A stretch of 64,000 nucleotides of DNA from the NCBI GenBank assembly GCA_001898465.1, contig MKTX01000001.1, positions 248,001 through 312,000 of the forward strand, given 5' to 3'. The notes under the pieces were generated by a model. That model searched no databases, was not told the origin of the DNA, and saw nothing but the letters and a program-made list of their open reading frames with translations. The stretch is from Sphingobacteriales bacterium 39-19. GTDB taxonomy: Bacteria > Bacteroidota > Bacteroidia > Chitinophagales > Chitinophagaceae. Within the stretch, counting starts at the first letter, position 1; each line of letters opens with the position of its first letter. Made by a program: the position numbers and the translations under genes. Below, one piece after another: positions 25,397 to 33,398 of the stretch.

Positions 25397-26677
25397 TTAA
25401 TTTTTAAATACATGTTTAAAAAATACGGGTGATACTTTTAGCATTACAAAAGCCCAATAATTGTAAGTTTTGCTGTCACCCCCTTTTACAGCTTCCATAT
25501 TTCCTGTTGCCAGCATCATGGAATATCCAACCTGCAGGTTTACATCGGCGAAAGGTATGTAATCTGTTAAAAAATCAAGTTCGGTTCCTAATCCTTTTTT
25601 AATTTGATTCATTCCTGAATAATCTTTATTTGCTAAAGAAAAAGAATGTACATCTACCCCGGCAGAAAACCTGTTTGAAGTTTTTGCTTTCATGCGAAGA
25701 TAAGCATCTACCAGTCCCCGGCCCCTGGTATCGTTTGGAAAACTAAGAAAATAGTCCATAGAACCATAAAATTTATGATTCGTTGGATACAGTGTTGAAA
25801 AATTATTACTGCTTGTCGCTTTTGTATGATCGGTATTTCCTGAGAGATAATCAACACCGGCGCCCAAAGAAACTTTTTTAATAGATTTTTCTGCATAGGC
25901 ATTCAGCATAACAGCGCTGATATCCAGGTTGTTTTCGGTTTTCCCTGTTTGATAATAAGCGCCCAATACAAACTTCCAGTTATTATCCTGAAAGTTGTAA
26001 AGGGGGCCGAATGTGATACTTGATTTTACAGCGGGAGAAGATGCCAGGGCAGAATTAAGGGCATTTAAAATAGCAATTCCGGAAACAGAATGATTTCCTT
26101 TAAATTCTTTTTTCAGCCAGGCAATTCCTAATGCCTTATAATTTTTGAGTGTATATTTCGTGCCAAACAAGGGTTCGCCGGATTGATTAAAGGCACCCCC
26201 TATATGCCATTGAAAATGTTTGTCTTTATTTTCATATTTTAATAATAAGGCATCATGCGATATGGTAAGGTTTCCCCAATCTAAATTCCCCAACAATCGC
26301 TGATCATCATATATTAATTCCTGGCGACCCATTTTTAATGCGTAGTTTTTTGAAAGCGCCAGTTGTATCCATAATTCATTTACCTGCAACCCGCCCAGGT
26401 CTTTTTTTTGTTCTTCGTCACCCCAGGTCCTGCTGTCTTGAATAGATATTTTACTGGTAATTTTATCTTTTTTATAATCAAAAACCAGGCGGGCCCTTTG
26501 TGAAATAAAAAAAGCGGCTTTTGAACTATCAGTTGCTAAAGTACGAAAGCCATGGCGTAACTCGCCTCTTACCCGGTATTGCCCTGAAACCATAAAAATA
26601 TTTTCCTGAGCCAATAGTATATGAGAGGAAAGGAGAAATAGGATAAGAAGTGTGGCTTTATTATATTTAATATTCAT
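25397..26677 (-). CDS. Outer-membrane beta-barrel porin (alginate-export domain type)
   Basis: The 426-residue protein has a signal peptide (MNIKYNKATLLILFLLSSHI) and an all-beta barrel with early motifs FMVSGQYRVRGELRHGF, SQRARLVFDYKKDK, SIQDSRTWGDE, VNELWIQL and LKMGRQELIYDDQRL, which match the alginate_exp porin family. As the first gene of the porin-nirK-nirV-sco operon it is more likely a nitrite or small-anion porin than an alginate exporter; that is inferred from context. A -7 box lies 21 bp upstream of the start. Confidence 0.8.
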   Translation of the reverse strand: MNIKYNKATLLILFLLSSHILLAQENIFMVSGQYRVRGELRHGFRTLATDSSKAAFFISQRARLVFDYKKDKITSKISIQDSRTWGDEEQKKDLGGLQVNELWIQLALSKNYALKMGRQELIYDDQRLLGNLDWGNLTISHDALLLKYENKDKHFQWHIGGAFNQSGEPLFGTKYTLKNYKALGIAWLKKEFKGNHSVSGIAILNALNSALASSPAVKSSITFGPLYNFQDNNWKFVLGAYYQTGKTENNLDISAVMLNAYAEKSIKKVSLGAGVDYLSGNTDHTKATSSNNFSTLYPTNHKFYGSMDYFLSFPNDTRGRGLVDAYLRMKAKTSNRFSAGVDVHSFSLANKDYSGMNQIKKGLGTELDFLTDYIPFADVNLQVGYSMMLATGNMEAVKGGDSKTYNYWAFVMLKVSPVFFKHVFKN

Positions 26678-26697
26678 TTTTGAACCTTTTTGAGGCG

Positions 26698-26705
26698 CAA
26701 ATTTA
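26698..26705 (-). promoter_or_regulatory. -7 promoter element of the porin-nirK operon
   Basis: CAAATTTA on the plus strand reads TAAATTTG on the minus strand, an exact TAnnTTTG match 21 bp from the porin start. No -33 TTTG is present at normal spacing, which fits an activator-dependent promoter. Confidence 0.5.
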
Positions 26706-26749
26706 CGCAGCCATTCAGCAACAATTTATGACATCTATCAAACCAAAAT

Positions 26750-26763
26750 ATGATAATAATCAT
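26750..26763. promoter_or_regulatory. CRP/FNR-like dyad ATGAT-AATA-ATCAT upstream of the nirK operon
   Basis: Two 5-bp half-sites are exact inverted repeats with a 4-bp spacer, the geometry of CRP/FNR/DNR sites. It is centred about 50 bp from the -7 box. The same half-sites recur at 49933-49946 upstream of nar. The regulator gene itself is not in this window. Confidence 0.5.
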
Positions 26764-26790
26764 AATTAAGGATGTTTTTATCCTTAATTA
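26763..26790. promoter_or_regulatory. 11-bp inverted repeat TAATTAAGGAT-N6-ATCCTTAATTA
   Basis: The arms are perfectly complementary around GTTTTT. It sits between the norB-like stop and the nirK operon promoter, so it could be an AT-rich hairpin ending norCB or an operator. The right arm ATCCTTAATTA occurs again at 49889-49899 upstream of nar, which favours a regulatory role. Confidence 0.45.
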
Positions 26791-26881
26791 GAGATGCTTG
26801 TGTAACCGGCTGAATATGAGATATTAATACCCATTTATACAAACAAGAACGAAAATAAACCAGGATAAATTCCTGTAATTT

Positions 26882-28279
26882 TTATTTAACACTAAAGCCG
26901 TTAGAGGAAGGGTAAGCAGGGAAAATATCCCGGGGTTTGGGATTAAAATAACAAGCCAATTGGTTTTTTAATAACGGGTAAATAATCATGATAAACCCGG
27001 TTACCAGGAAACAACCGGAAATAAAGAAACCGATAAAAAAAGGTTTTAATTGCTGCATCATACTGCTAAAGGGAACCTGCGAAATACTCATTTGCCATTG
27101 GGCTTTTATTACGCCGGCAATAATCAGCGAAATCCAAAAAGTAAAGAGCGAAATATTGGTAAGCCAATAACCGGTTGTAAACATCTTTTTATAAGGCTCA
27201 AATGTGCGGCAAGTATCATTTAAAATATCGAAGCCGAAGGCCAGTAATAAAAAACTATTAATACCAATGGTTGCCCCCATGGTATGGGCAACGGTAATAT
27301 GGGTGCCATGGGTGTACACATTTATGGCAGGTACAGACATGAAAATAGCCAGCAATAAAGTTAAAAATATCCATACATCAGCTGCCGCTAAAAACCGGTA
27401 ACTAAATGAATAAAAATGTTTTTTTGCAGTGCTTAATGAAGCCCTCCATAAATATATAATCCTGCCCAAAATAAAAAGCTCCGTCATACTTACGGCATAG
27501 CTAATGTGCTTAACATAGGCATGTGTGGGCAGCGTATAAATATGATGACCCCAGTTAAACATAAGATTAAATAAACCCGTAAAATAAAGCACAAACGCAA
27601 TGGTTGAATGACCATAGGTTTTCGTGTTGCTAATTTTATCCATTAAGAAAATGCTACTGCCATAAATAAGCATATTCCAGGACCCCACCATGGATCCATA
27701 TGATTTCCATTGAATAGTCATATCATTCACCACATTATTCCTAAAATAAGGGAATACCCACAAGTATGATTCTGCAAAAGTGAATAAGAAAAAAATGACG
27801 CCCGTTAGCCACATCCATACATATACAGGTTGTTTACGAAAACTTCCCATAGACTTTAAAAAGTTTACCAGGAACAATACCCAGCCGATAGCAATGGGCA
27901 ATGCTAATAAAGGGTGAAATTCCCAATACTCCCTTCCTCCAAAAACACCGAAACTATAAGAAACCAGGATGGCAAGTATAGATAAACAAAAGATGGTAAA
28001 TTGAATTTTTAGCAATAAAGCGGAGTATAATTTTTTACCTGTATGCTCCTGCAAATAAGTAAGAACCCCGCCCATAGCGCCAAAAATGATCCAAAACACA
28101 ACCGATGAAACATGCAGTGGCCTTATTCTTTCAAATGAAAGATATTTTTTAAACAGGCCGGGTATGATATACTGCAATGCGCCCACCAAACCAAACAGGA
28201 TACCCACTGCCAGCAACAATAAACCTGCCACTAAAAATAATTTGGAAGTTGTGAGTGGCTTATTGTTCAATGGTACCAT
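26882..28279 (-). CDS. NorB-like heme-copper-oxidase-family subunit with a non-canonical active site
   Basis: The 465-residue, about 12-helix protein resembles the catalytic subunit of nitric oxide reductase: heme His56 (RPLHVSS), the active-site pair His245-His246 (NWGHHIYTLP), Glu267 at the same spacing (+22) as NorB Glu280, and VYTHGTHITVAHTMGATIG with His332. Differences are large. There is no His between residues 122 and 224, so the helix-VI metal ligand is missing. The NorB VEGVWE Glu pair aligns with V198 and N202. The second His of AHGH is Met334. A NorC-like cytochrome overlaps its start by 20 bp. NO reduction is likely from context; divergent chemistry is possible. Confidence 0.75.
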   Translation of the reverse strand: MVPLNNKPLTTSKLFLVAGLLLLAVGILFGLVGALQYIIPGLFKKYLSFERIRPLHVSSVVFWIIFGAMGGVLTYLQEHTGKKLYSALLLKIQFTIFCLSILAILVSYSFGVFGGREYWEFHPLLALPIAIGWVLFLVNFLKSMGSFRKQPVYVWMWLTGVIFFLFTFAESYLWVFPYFRNNVVNDMTIQWKSYGSMVGSWNMLIYGSSIFLMDKISNTKTYGHSTIAFVLYFTGLFNLMFNWGHHIYTLPTHAYVKHISYAVSMTELFILGRIIYLWRASLSTAKKHFYSFSYRFLAAADVWIFLTLLLAIFMSVPAINVYTHGTHITVAHTMGATIGINSFLLLAFGFDILNDTCRTFEPYKKMFTTGYWLTNISLFTFWISLIIAGVIKAQWQMSISQVPFSSMMQQLKPFFIGFFISGCFLVTGFIMIIYPLLKNQLACYFNPKPRDIFPAYPSSNGFSVK

Positions 28280-28661
28280 TATAGTGAATTTTAAAAGTTC
28301 GGGGATCTGCTTTACCGGAGGAATCTATATTTTGTAAATAAGCTGTAAGCGATTGAATTTCCGCATCGCTTAAATGAAAGTTGGGCATAATGGCTGTGCC
28401 GCTTTTTAAAAAAGAAGATATATAATTTGGCCCTCTTTTGGAATATACATTCGTTAAATCCGGCCCCAGGTACCCCCCCAGCCCATATACCTGGTGGCAA
28501 GCGTTACAATTATATTTTTGCCATACCTGTTTTCCCTCACTAGTCTTTTTTGAAACAGGAATCTCTTTTACAGGCAAAGAAGTATAAATGTAAAAGGAAT
28601 AAGATAAAAAAGAAACCAGCAATAAAACGGCAACTGTCATTTTTTGTTTATCGGAAGGCAT
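28260..28661 (-). CDS. norC: NorC-like membrane-anchored cytochrome c
   Basis: The 133-residue protein has one N-terminal membrane helix (MTVAVLLLVSFLSYSFYIYT) and one heme c site, NCNACH (Cys52, Cys55, His56), with a probable axial Met92 in IMPNF. This is the NorC architecture: a monoheme cytochrome delivering electrons to NorB. Its 3' end overlaps the norB-like gene by 20 bp, so the two are translationally coupled. A good promoter lies just upstream at 28685-28714. Confidence 0.88.
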   Translation of the reverse strand: MPSDKQKMTVAVLLLVSFLSYSFYIYTSLPVKEIPVSKKTSEGKQVWQKYNCNACHQVYGLGGYLGPDLTNVYSKRGPNYISSFLKSGTAIMPNFHLSDAEIQSLTAYLQNIDSSGKADPRTFKIHYNGTIEQ

Positions 28662-28684
28662 ATAACCGTTTAAATAATTAACGA

Positions 28685-28714
28685 CAAAATTATCTTTATT
28701 TTTTTATTTACAAA
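28685..28714 (-). promoter_or_regulatory. Promoter of norC-norB: TTTG-N18-TAATTTTG
   Basis: On the minus strand TTTG (28711-28714) is followed after 18 bp by TAATTTTG (28685-28692), close to the Bacteroidota consensus, ending 23 bp before the norC ATG. No ATGAT-N4-ATCAT site is found in this region, unlike the nirK and nar promoters. Confidence 0.6.
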
Positions 28715-28965
28715 TATTTTTTTAAACCCCCTTTATGTTTTCATCCATTACTGGTACATCTTATTCGTTATGAAGGGAAATTATTTATTGATTTTATGGC
28801 ATATAGCAGTATGTAATGGGTCATCAACAATTAGCAGCGTGTATATTCAGGTAAAATGAAAGTGGAAGCATTTGGGATTGAGATCCTTTAAAATATTCTT
28901 ATACAACCCGGATGCCGGAAAGGAATCCCGGGCTTATAGTAAAAGCCCCGCATCATTTACTGGTT
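28715..28965. other. Intergenic region between norC and the next gene
   Basis: Together with the promoter this makes a gap of about 304 bp. No convincing gene is seen; only a 29-codon frame of ordinary composition is present. A 6-bp stem (28930-28935 with 28943-28948, loop of 7) follows the stop of the hypothetical gene at 28966 but lacks a T-run, so it is at best a weak terminator. Confidence 0.4.
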
Positions 28966-30015
28966 TTACCAGCCAATATCATAAATGTCGCTGTCCGGTT
29001 CACCAACAACTACCAGTACTTTAGCCATTTGTTTGGTGCCATATAAAAAGAGGTTGATGGGCAAATACTGAAAGCCTTTTCCTGCATCTCCAAAAAGAAA
29101 GAATTCAAATGGCTTTTTTTCTTCCGGAATTTTCAGTTTAAAATAAGTAGTAGCCAGCTCATTTATCCTTTTCATGTCTGATAAGTTAGAAACTTCAAAC
29201 TTATCGGTAGCAACTTTTAATTTAGCCGCCAATTCATCATATAATTTTTTGGCTTCAGCATAAGGCACTTCTTGGCTGTACATAAAATATACCAGCTTAC
29301 TGCCATGACTAAAAGCCATCAGGCTTACCCCCATCCGGTTATCAATTGAAACGGGGTTTGTTGGATAGTATTGAAGAATTCTTTTGTATTTATCCAATTC
29401 CTTTGTGTCATACGTTTTTGGAATTGTACTGAAACCGGCTGTCCAATTATTACATATATAAGATAATCGTTGCTGAAAATTCCAGCTTGTATCTCCCGGC
29501 TGCCAGTCATTTTTTAGTATTGCTATCGTATAATCAATTGAAACGGTATCCAACTCACCGGAATAACTTCCATAGGAATCGGTTACCATTTTGTCTGATT
29601 CTGCCAGTTCATTTTTATAATTAATATTAAAAAGAATGTCAAAGGTGTCCGTTCTGTTTGCCTGGAAATTAACTTCACTTCGGTGTTTATAAACATTTGC
29701 CGAAAGAAGAACGGTATCTTCATCTGTACTTACATATTTTTTTGAAACCCGATCGTAAACGTCAATACTTACCGGCCTGCTAAACCGGGTACCTGCTTTA
29801 GCAACAAGCCAATCGCCCTTTCTTAACCAAACTTTTTCCTGGAGATAGAGCCTGTTTTTACCAAGCCGTTTTGTTGGTTTCGCATTATATTTACTATAGG
29901 CCTGTACCGGGCCATTGTTAATATTCACTTTTATTTGTGCGTTTGCTGCCACACCAGAGGCCAAAAATAAAATGACAGATGTAATACGTAGAATTATAAT
30001 ACAGTGCATAAACAA
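28966..30015 (-). CDS. Exported hypothetical protein
   Basis: The 349-residue product has a signal peptide ending ASGVAANAQ (start M1 at 30015 or M3 at 30009). The mature part is mixed alpha/beta: a beta-rich N-terminal half (LYLQEKVWLRKGDWLVAKAG) and a C-terminal part ending KVLVVVGEPDSDIYDIGW. I recognise no family. It sits between norCB and moaCB on the same strand, 36 bp after moaCB, so it may be the last gene of the molybdenum-cofactor operon; a functional link is not shown. Confidence 0.6.
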   Translation of the reverse strand: MFMHCIIILRITSVILFLASGVAANAQIKVNINNGPVQAYSKYNAKPTKRLGKNRLYLQEKVWLRKGDWLVAKAGTRFSRPVSIDVYDRVSKKYVSTDEDTVLLSANVYKHRSEVNFQANRTDTFDILFNINYKNELAESDKMVTDSYGSYSGELDTVSIDYTIAILKNDWQPGDTSWNFQQRLSYICNNWTAGFSTIPKTYDTKELDKYKRILQYYPTNPVSIDNRMGVSLMAFSHGSKLVYFMYSQEVPYAEAKKLYDELAAKLKVATDKFEVSNLSDMKRINELATTYFKLKIPEEKKPFEFFLFGDAGKGFQYLPINLFLYGTKQMAKVLVVVGEPDSDIYDIGW

Positions 30016-30051
30016 AACATCTTTTTAAGACGACTAAATTAAAAATTTTTT

Positions 30052-30963
30052 TTAATCATGAGGGATAAGATCCATGATTTTAAAAATATGCATCAGGTAA
30101 GGAAATAAAGCATCCATACTTTCTGAAGCGCCGGCAGTGGAACCCGGCAAAGCAAGAATGAGCGTTTTGCCTTTTAACCCGGCCATACTTCTCGATAACA
30201 TGGAATAGGGCGTCATTTCCTGGCCATAGTTTCTTGCAGCTTCAGCAATGCCGGGTATTTCACGGTCAAGCATGGGGCGTATGGCTTCGGGTGTTACATC
30301 CCTGGGCGATAAACCGGTCCCCCCGGTGAGAATAATTAAATCAATTTTATTATCATAAAGTGATTGTACTTTTTCCTGGATGATTTTTATTTCATCAGGA
30401 ATGATGCTGTAATCTTTAATCGTAATCTCTGATTTTTCTAATTTGCTGATTATGGCTTTGCCCGCAGCATCCTGTTTCGTGCCTGCTGAAATACTATCAG
30501 AACAAACAATTACGGCAGCAGTAAGGGGCCGGATCGTCTTGTCATTATATTGCGATTTACCCCCTTTTTTCTTTATCAGTTTTATGCTTTTGATTTCTAT
30601 TTCTTTGTCAATCGGTTTCAGCATGTCATAAATAGTAAGTGCTGCAACCGAGGCTCCGTGCATGGCTTCCACCTCCACGCCGGTCCGGTAAATGGTATGC
30701 ACTTCCGTTTCAATAATAATATCCAGCCCATCAATTTTATGCCTTACTGCTGCAAACTCAACCGGCAGCGGATGGCAATCGGGAATCATATCACTGGTTC
30801 TTTTGATGCCAAACAAACCTGCCACCCGGCTTGCTTCCAATACATCGCCTTTTGGAACCGTTTTGTTTTGAACAGCCTCAATGGTTTCCTTTCTGCTCAC
30901 ACTTACTATGGCTTGAGCAATAGCAGTGCGGTGTGTTTTTATTTTATGGGTAATATCAATCAT
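30052..30963 (-). CDS. moaCB: Bifunctional MoaC-MogA/MoaB molybdenum-cofactor protein
   Basis: Residues 1-140 are MoaC, cyclic pyranopterin monophosphate synthase, which acts after Moa[31 protein letters not shown] with His64, and [20 protein letters not shown]. Residues 145-303 are MogA/MoaB, molybdopterin adenylyltransferase: [34 protein letters not shown] and [15 protein letters not shown]. The fusion joins two steps in one chain and is known in several bacteria. It is the last recognised moa gene of the operon and lies 6 bp from moaE. Confidence 0.93.
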   Translation of the reverse strand: MIDITHKIKTHRTAIAQAIVSVSRKETIEAVQNKTVPKGDVLEASRVAGLFGIKRTSDMIPDCHPLPVEFAAVRHKIDGLDIIIETEVHTIYRTGVEVEAMHGASVAALTIYDMLKPIDKEIEIKSIKLIKKKGGKSQYNDKTIRPLTAAVIVCSDSISAGTKQDAAGKAIISKLEKSEITIKDYSIIPDEIKIIQEKVQSLYDNKIDLIILTGGTGLSPRDVTPEAIRPMLDREIPGIAEAARNYGQEMTPYSMLSRSMAGLKGKTLILALPGSTAGASESMDALFPYLMHIFKIMDLIPHD

Positions 30964-30969
30964 AATTTT

Positions 30970-31413
30970 TCAGGTATTAATTTTCCATTGAGAATTTTCA
31001 TTGGTGAATATTTCTTTTCCCCAAACAGGCACTTCCTTTTTAATTCTTTCTACAATTGCTTCACAGGCATCAATGGCATCTTTACGGTGAATGGCAGAAG
31101 TAAAAACAAATAAACTGATTTCTCCGGCATTTACCCTGCCCAGGCTGTGATAAATGTGCATGCATATGATAGGAAAGTTTTTAAAAGCATCTTCCCTGAT
31201 TTCAATAAACAATTCTTCTGCCATTTCCCGGTAGGCTGTGTATTCTATTGCCGCTACTTCGTTTTCGCCAATCCTGTCATTTCGTACCTGGCCAAGAAAT
31301 ATACTGTGTGCCCCAATGTTTTTTTTATCACTGTGTTTTGCAATAGCCTCCCCAATGAAGCCTGGATTAATTGGCCCGTCAATAAATACTTTATGAATCT
31401 TTTTTTGTTCCAT
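30970..31413 (-). CDS. moaE: Molybdopterin synthase catalytic subunit MoaE
   Basis: The 147-residue MoaE transfers sulfur from thiocarboxylated MoaD to precursor Z. Family motifs: GAHSIFLGQVRND, AIEYTAYREMAEE, HSLGRVNAGEISLFVFTSAIHRKDA, ACEAIVERIKKEVPVWGKEI with the catalytic Lys region. Its start overlaps the moeB stop by one base, giving translational coupling. Confidence 0.94.
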   Translation of the reverse strand: MEQKKIHKVFIDGPINPGFIGEAIAKHSDKKNIGAHSIFLGQVRNDRIGENEVAAIEYTAYREMAEELFIEIREDAFKNFPIICMHIYHSLGRVNAGEISLFVFTSAIHRKDAIDACEAIVERIKKEVPVWGKEIFTNENSQWKINT

Positions 31414-32561
31414 CAGGATTTGATTGTTGCTGAATGCAAACTTTTATTACAATGTTTTTTCCAGGCCTCTACGCCGCCTTGTAAACTATAGGCCATGCAG
31501 GCAGGAAATTTTTCAGTGAGCATCTTAACCGCAGCCAGGCTTCGTTTTCCCGTTTGACAAAAAATTACTATTCTATTGTCAATTGAAATTTCTGCAATGG
31601 CTTCTTCAAAACTGCCTAATGGTATTTGTGTAAACAAAAATTCAACCACAACCGGCAATTCATCAATTTCACGAACGTCAATAATATTTATTTTTTCTTT
31701 TAACCTCAATTTATCAAATTCTTCAGGCGAAATCTCAAGTGGTTCATCAATGGCTCCACAAAACCATTCGTAATTAAAATTTAAAAATGCCAATTTGGTT
31801 TTTGGAATATTTACGTTGACTTCTTTAGCAGGCGAAATACTAAACTCATAAAATAAATTGTTTAGCAGATTATAGGAAACTATTTTATTGCATAGTGGTT
31901 TCCCGATGCCTGTTATAACCTTTATGGCTTCGGTAGCCTGCATAGTTCCGATGATGCCCGGTAATACGCCCAGTACACCCGCTTCATTACAGGATGGCAC
32001 CGACGAAGGCAGGGGTGGTTGTGGAAAAAAGTCACGGTAATTGGTCATACAACCCGTCTCCTGATCAGTGAGATTAAAAACTCCTACCTGTCCTTCAAAA
32101 CGAAGTACGGCTCCATACACCAAAGGTTTATTGAGTAGAACGCAGGCATCATTCACTAAATACCGTGTGGCAAAATTATCAGAGCCATCAATTATCACAT
32201 CGTACTCATCTATTATTTCAAGTGCATTTTTTGTTTCTAATTTCACATTATAAACAGGAAAAAGAATATCCGGGTTAAATGATTTTAATTTTCCAGCTGC
32301 TGTTGCTGCTTTGGGTTTTCCAAGATCTTCAACAGAATATAAAGTTTGTCTTTGAAGATTCGTCAATTCTATTACATCAAAATCAATAATGCCAATGGTT
32401 CCAACACCCGCTGCTGACAAGTATTGCAACGCCGGACAACCCAGGCCACCGGCTCCTACCACCAAAACTTTTGCCTGGAACAATTTATCCTGTCCCTCAG
32501 TTCCAAATTCTTTGAGCACTGTTTGCCGCTGGTATCTTTGATATTTAGTTGAGTCTTCCAT
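31413..32561 (-). CDS. moeB: MoeB/ThiF-type adenylyltransferase with C-terminal rhodanese domain
   Basis: Residues 1-245 are an E1-like enzyme that adenylates the MoaD C-terminus: nucleotide loop GAGGLGCPALQYLSAAGVG, Asp61-Phe-Asp62 region, RQTLYSVEDLGKPKA and VIIDGSDNFATRYLVND. Residues about 275-370 are a rhodanese with active Cys335 (IFCQTGKRS), which can supply the sulfur. The four zinc cysteines of E. coli MoeB are not conserved: the first CxxC reads CMTN. It lies 11 bp downstream of moaD. Confidence 0.92.
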   Translation of the reverse strand: MEDSTKYQRYQRQTVLKEFGTEGQDKLFQAKVLVVGAGGLGCPALQYLSAAGVGTIGIIDFDVIELTNLQRQTLYSVEDLGKPKAATAAGKLKSFNPDILFPVYNVKLETKNALEIIDEYDVIIDGSDNFATRYLVNDACVLLNKPLVYGAVLRFEGQVGVFNLTDQETGCMTNYRDFFPQPPLPSSVPSCNEAGVLGVLPGIIGTMQATEAIKVITGIGKPLCNKIVSYNLLNNLFYEFSISPAKEVNVNIPKTKLAFLNFNYEWFCGAIDEPLEISPEEFDKLRLKEKINIIDVREIDELPVVVEFLFTQIPLGSFEEAIAEISIDNRIVIFCQTGKRSLAAVKMLTEKFPACMAYSLQGGVEAWKKHCNKSLHSATIKS

Positions 32562-32572
32562 TTTTCATTTAT

Positions 32573-32806
32573 TTATCCTCCGGAAAAAGGCGGAAGTATT
32601 GCCACCGTATCTTCATTATGCAACGCTGTATTTTCCTGAATCACTTTTTTATTTACGGCGATAGAATATTTAATTGATTTCAATGCTGGATAAGTTTTTT
32701 CAAGCAGTTGATTTAATTCATTTGTATTTTTTACAACAGGAATTTTCAAAATATCCTTGCCCGTTATGTCAGCAACCTGTCCGAATAAAAGTACATTAAT
32801 TCCCAT
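32573..32806 (-). CDS. moaD: Molybdopterin synthase sulfur carrier MoaD
   Basis: A 77-residue ubiquitin-like protein ending PPFSGG; the terminal Gly-Gly is adenylated by MoeB and thiocarboxylated. MGINVLLFGQVADITGKD and EDTVAILPPFSGG match the family. Its 5' end overlaps mobA by 11 bp. Confidence 0.93.
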   Translation of the reverse strand: MGINVLLFGQVADITGKDILKIPVVKNTNELNQLLEKTYPALKSIKYSIAVNKKVIQENTALHNEDTVAILPPFSGG

Positions 32807-33398
32807 GTTCCGATTGTTTTAGCGCTTTATTAAAATCGTTCTTATCATTTATATTCGTAAATAGTAAATCATTAAACAATTTATTATTCTCAATATCTAT
32901 TTTCAATAAATCAAAATGCGTTATCATCTCCTGCAATTTAATAATTCCCTGCTCAATAAGTTGCTTCCATTTGGGTAAACATTGCCCGGAATACACTCCA
33001 AATAAGGGTTGGATTTTACCGTGATGAAATGGTAGTGCTATTTGTGTATGACCTGCATTTTGCATCATGTATGCAGCAGCTTGAGCAGTAATGAAAGGCA
33101 TATCACAACTCACAATAAATATTTGTTCAGATTGGGCATTGCTTAAAGCAGCATGAATGCCGCCTGCCGGTCCAATATTTTTTATCAAATCTTCAAGTAC
33201 CTGTAATCCAAACTTTTCGTACTCATGATTGTTTGAAACAATAATAACCTTATTTACTACGGGCGATAATTCCTCAATAACCTTTTGTACAAGCGGTTTC
33301 CCATTAAATAGAAGCAATCCCTTATCATTGCCCATCCGGGAACTTTTGCCACCAGCAAGAATGTAACAATCAAATATGGTTTTTTTATTTATTTCCAT
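32796..33398 (-). CDS. mobA: Molybdenum cofactor guanylyltransferase-like protein MobA
   Basis: The 200-residue nucleotidyltransferase has the MobA signature ILAGGKSSRMGNDKGLL, and VLEDLIKNIGPAGGIHAAL and SCDMPFI for the GTP/metal site. MobA attaches GMP to Moco to make the guanine-dinucleotide form used by NarG-type DMSO-reductase-family enzymes, which fits the presence of narGHI in the same gene string. It overlaps moaD. Confidence 0.9.
   Translation of the reverse strand: MEINKKTIFDCYILAGGKSSRMGNDKGLLLFNGKPLVQKVIEELSPVVNKVIIVSNNHEYEKFGLQVLEDLIKNIGPAGGIHAALSNAQSEQIFIVSCDMPFITAQAAAYMMQNAGHTQIALPFHHGKIQPLFGVYSGQCLPKWKQLIEQGIIKLQEMITHFDLLKIDIENNKLFNDLLFTNINDKNDFNKALKQSEHGN

Noticed and set aside
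25397..26677. Alginate exporter
   Set aside because: Domain family name only; no alginate genes are nearby and the operon is for nitrite reduction.
26763..26790. Dyad read as a standard rho-independent terminator of norCB
   Set aside because: Arms are AT-rich and no T-run follows on the minus strand; sharing of one arm with the nar upstream region favours a regulatory site.
30550..31113. 187-codon open frame on the plus strand
   Set aside because: It is antisense to moaCB and moaE; composition rich in Cys, Phe and His is typical of a shadow frame.
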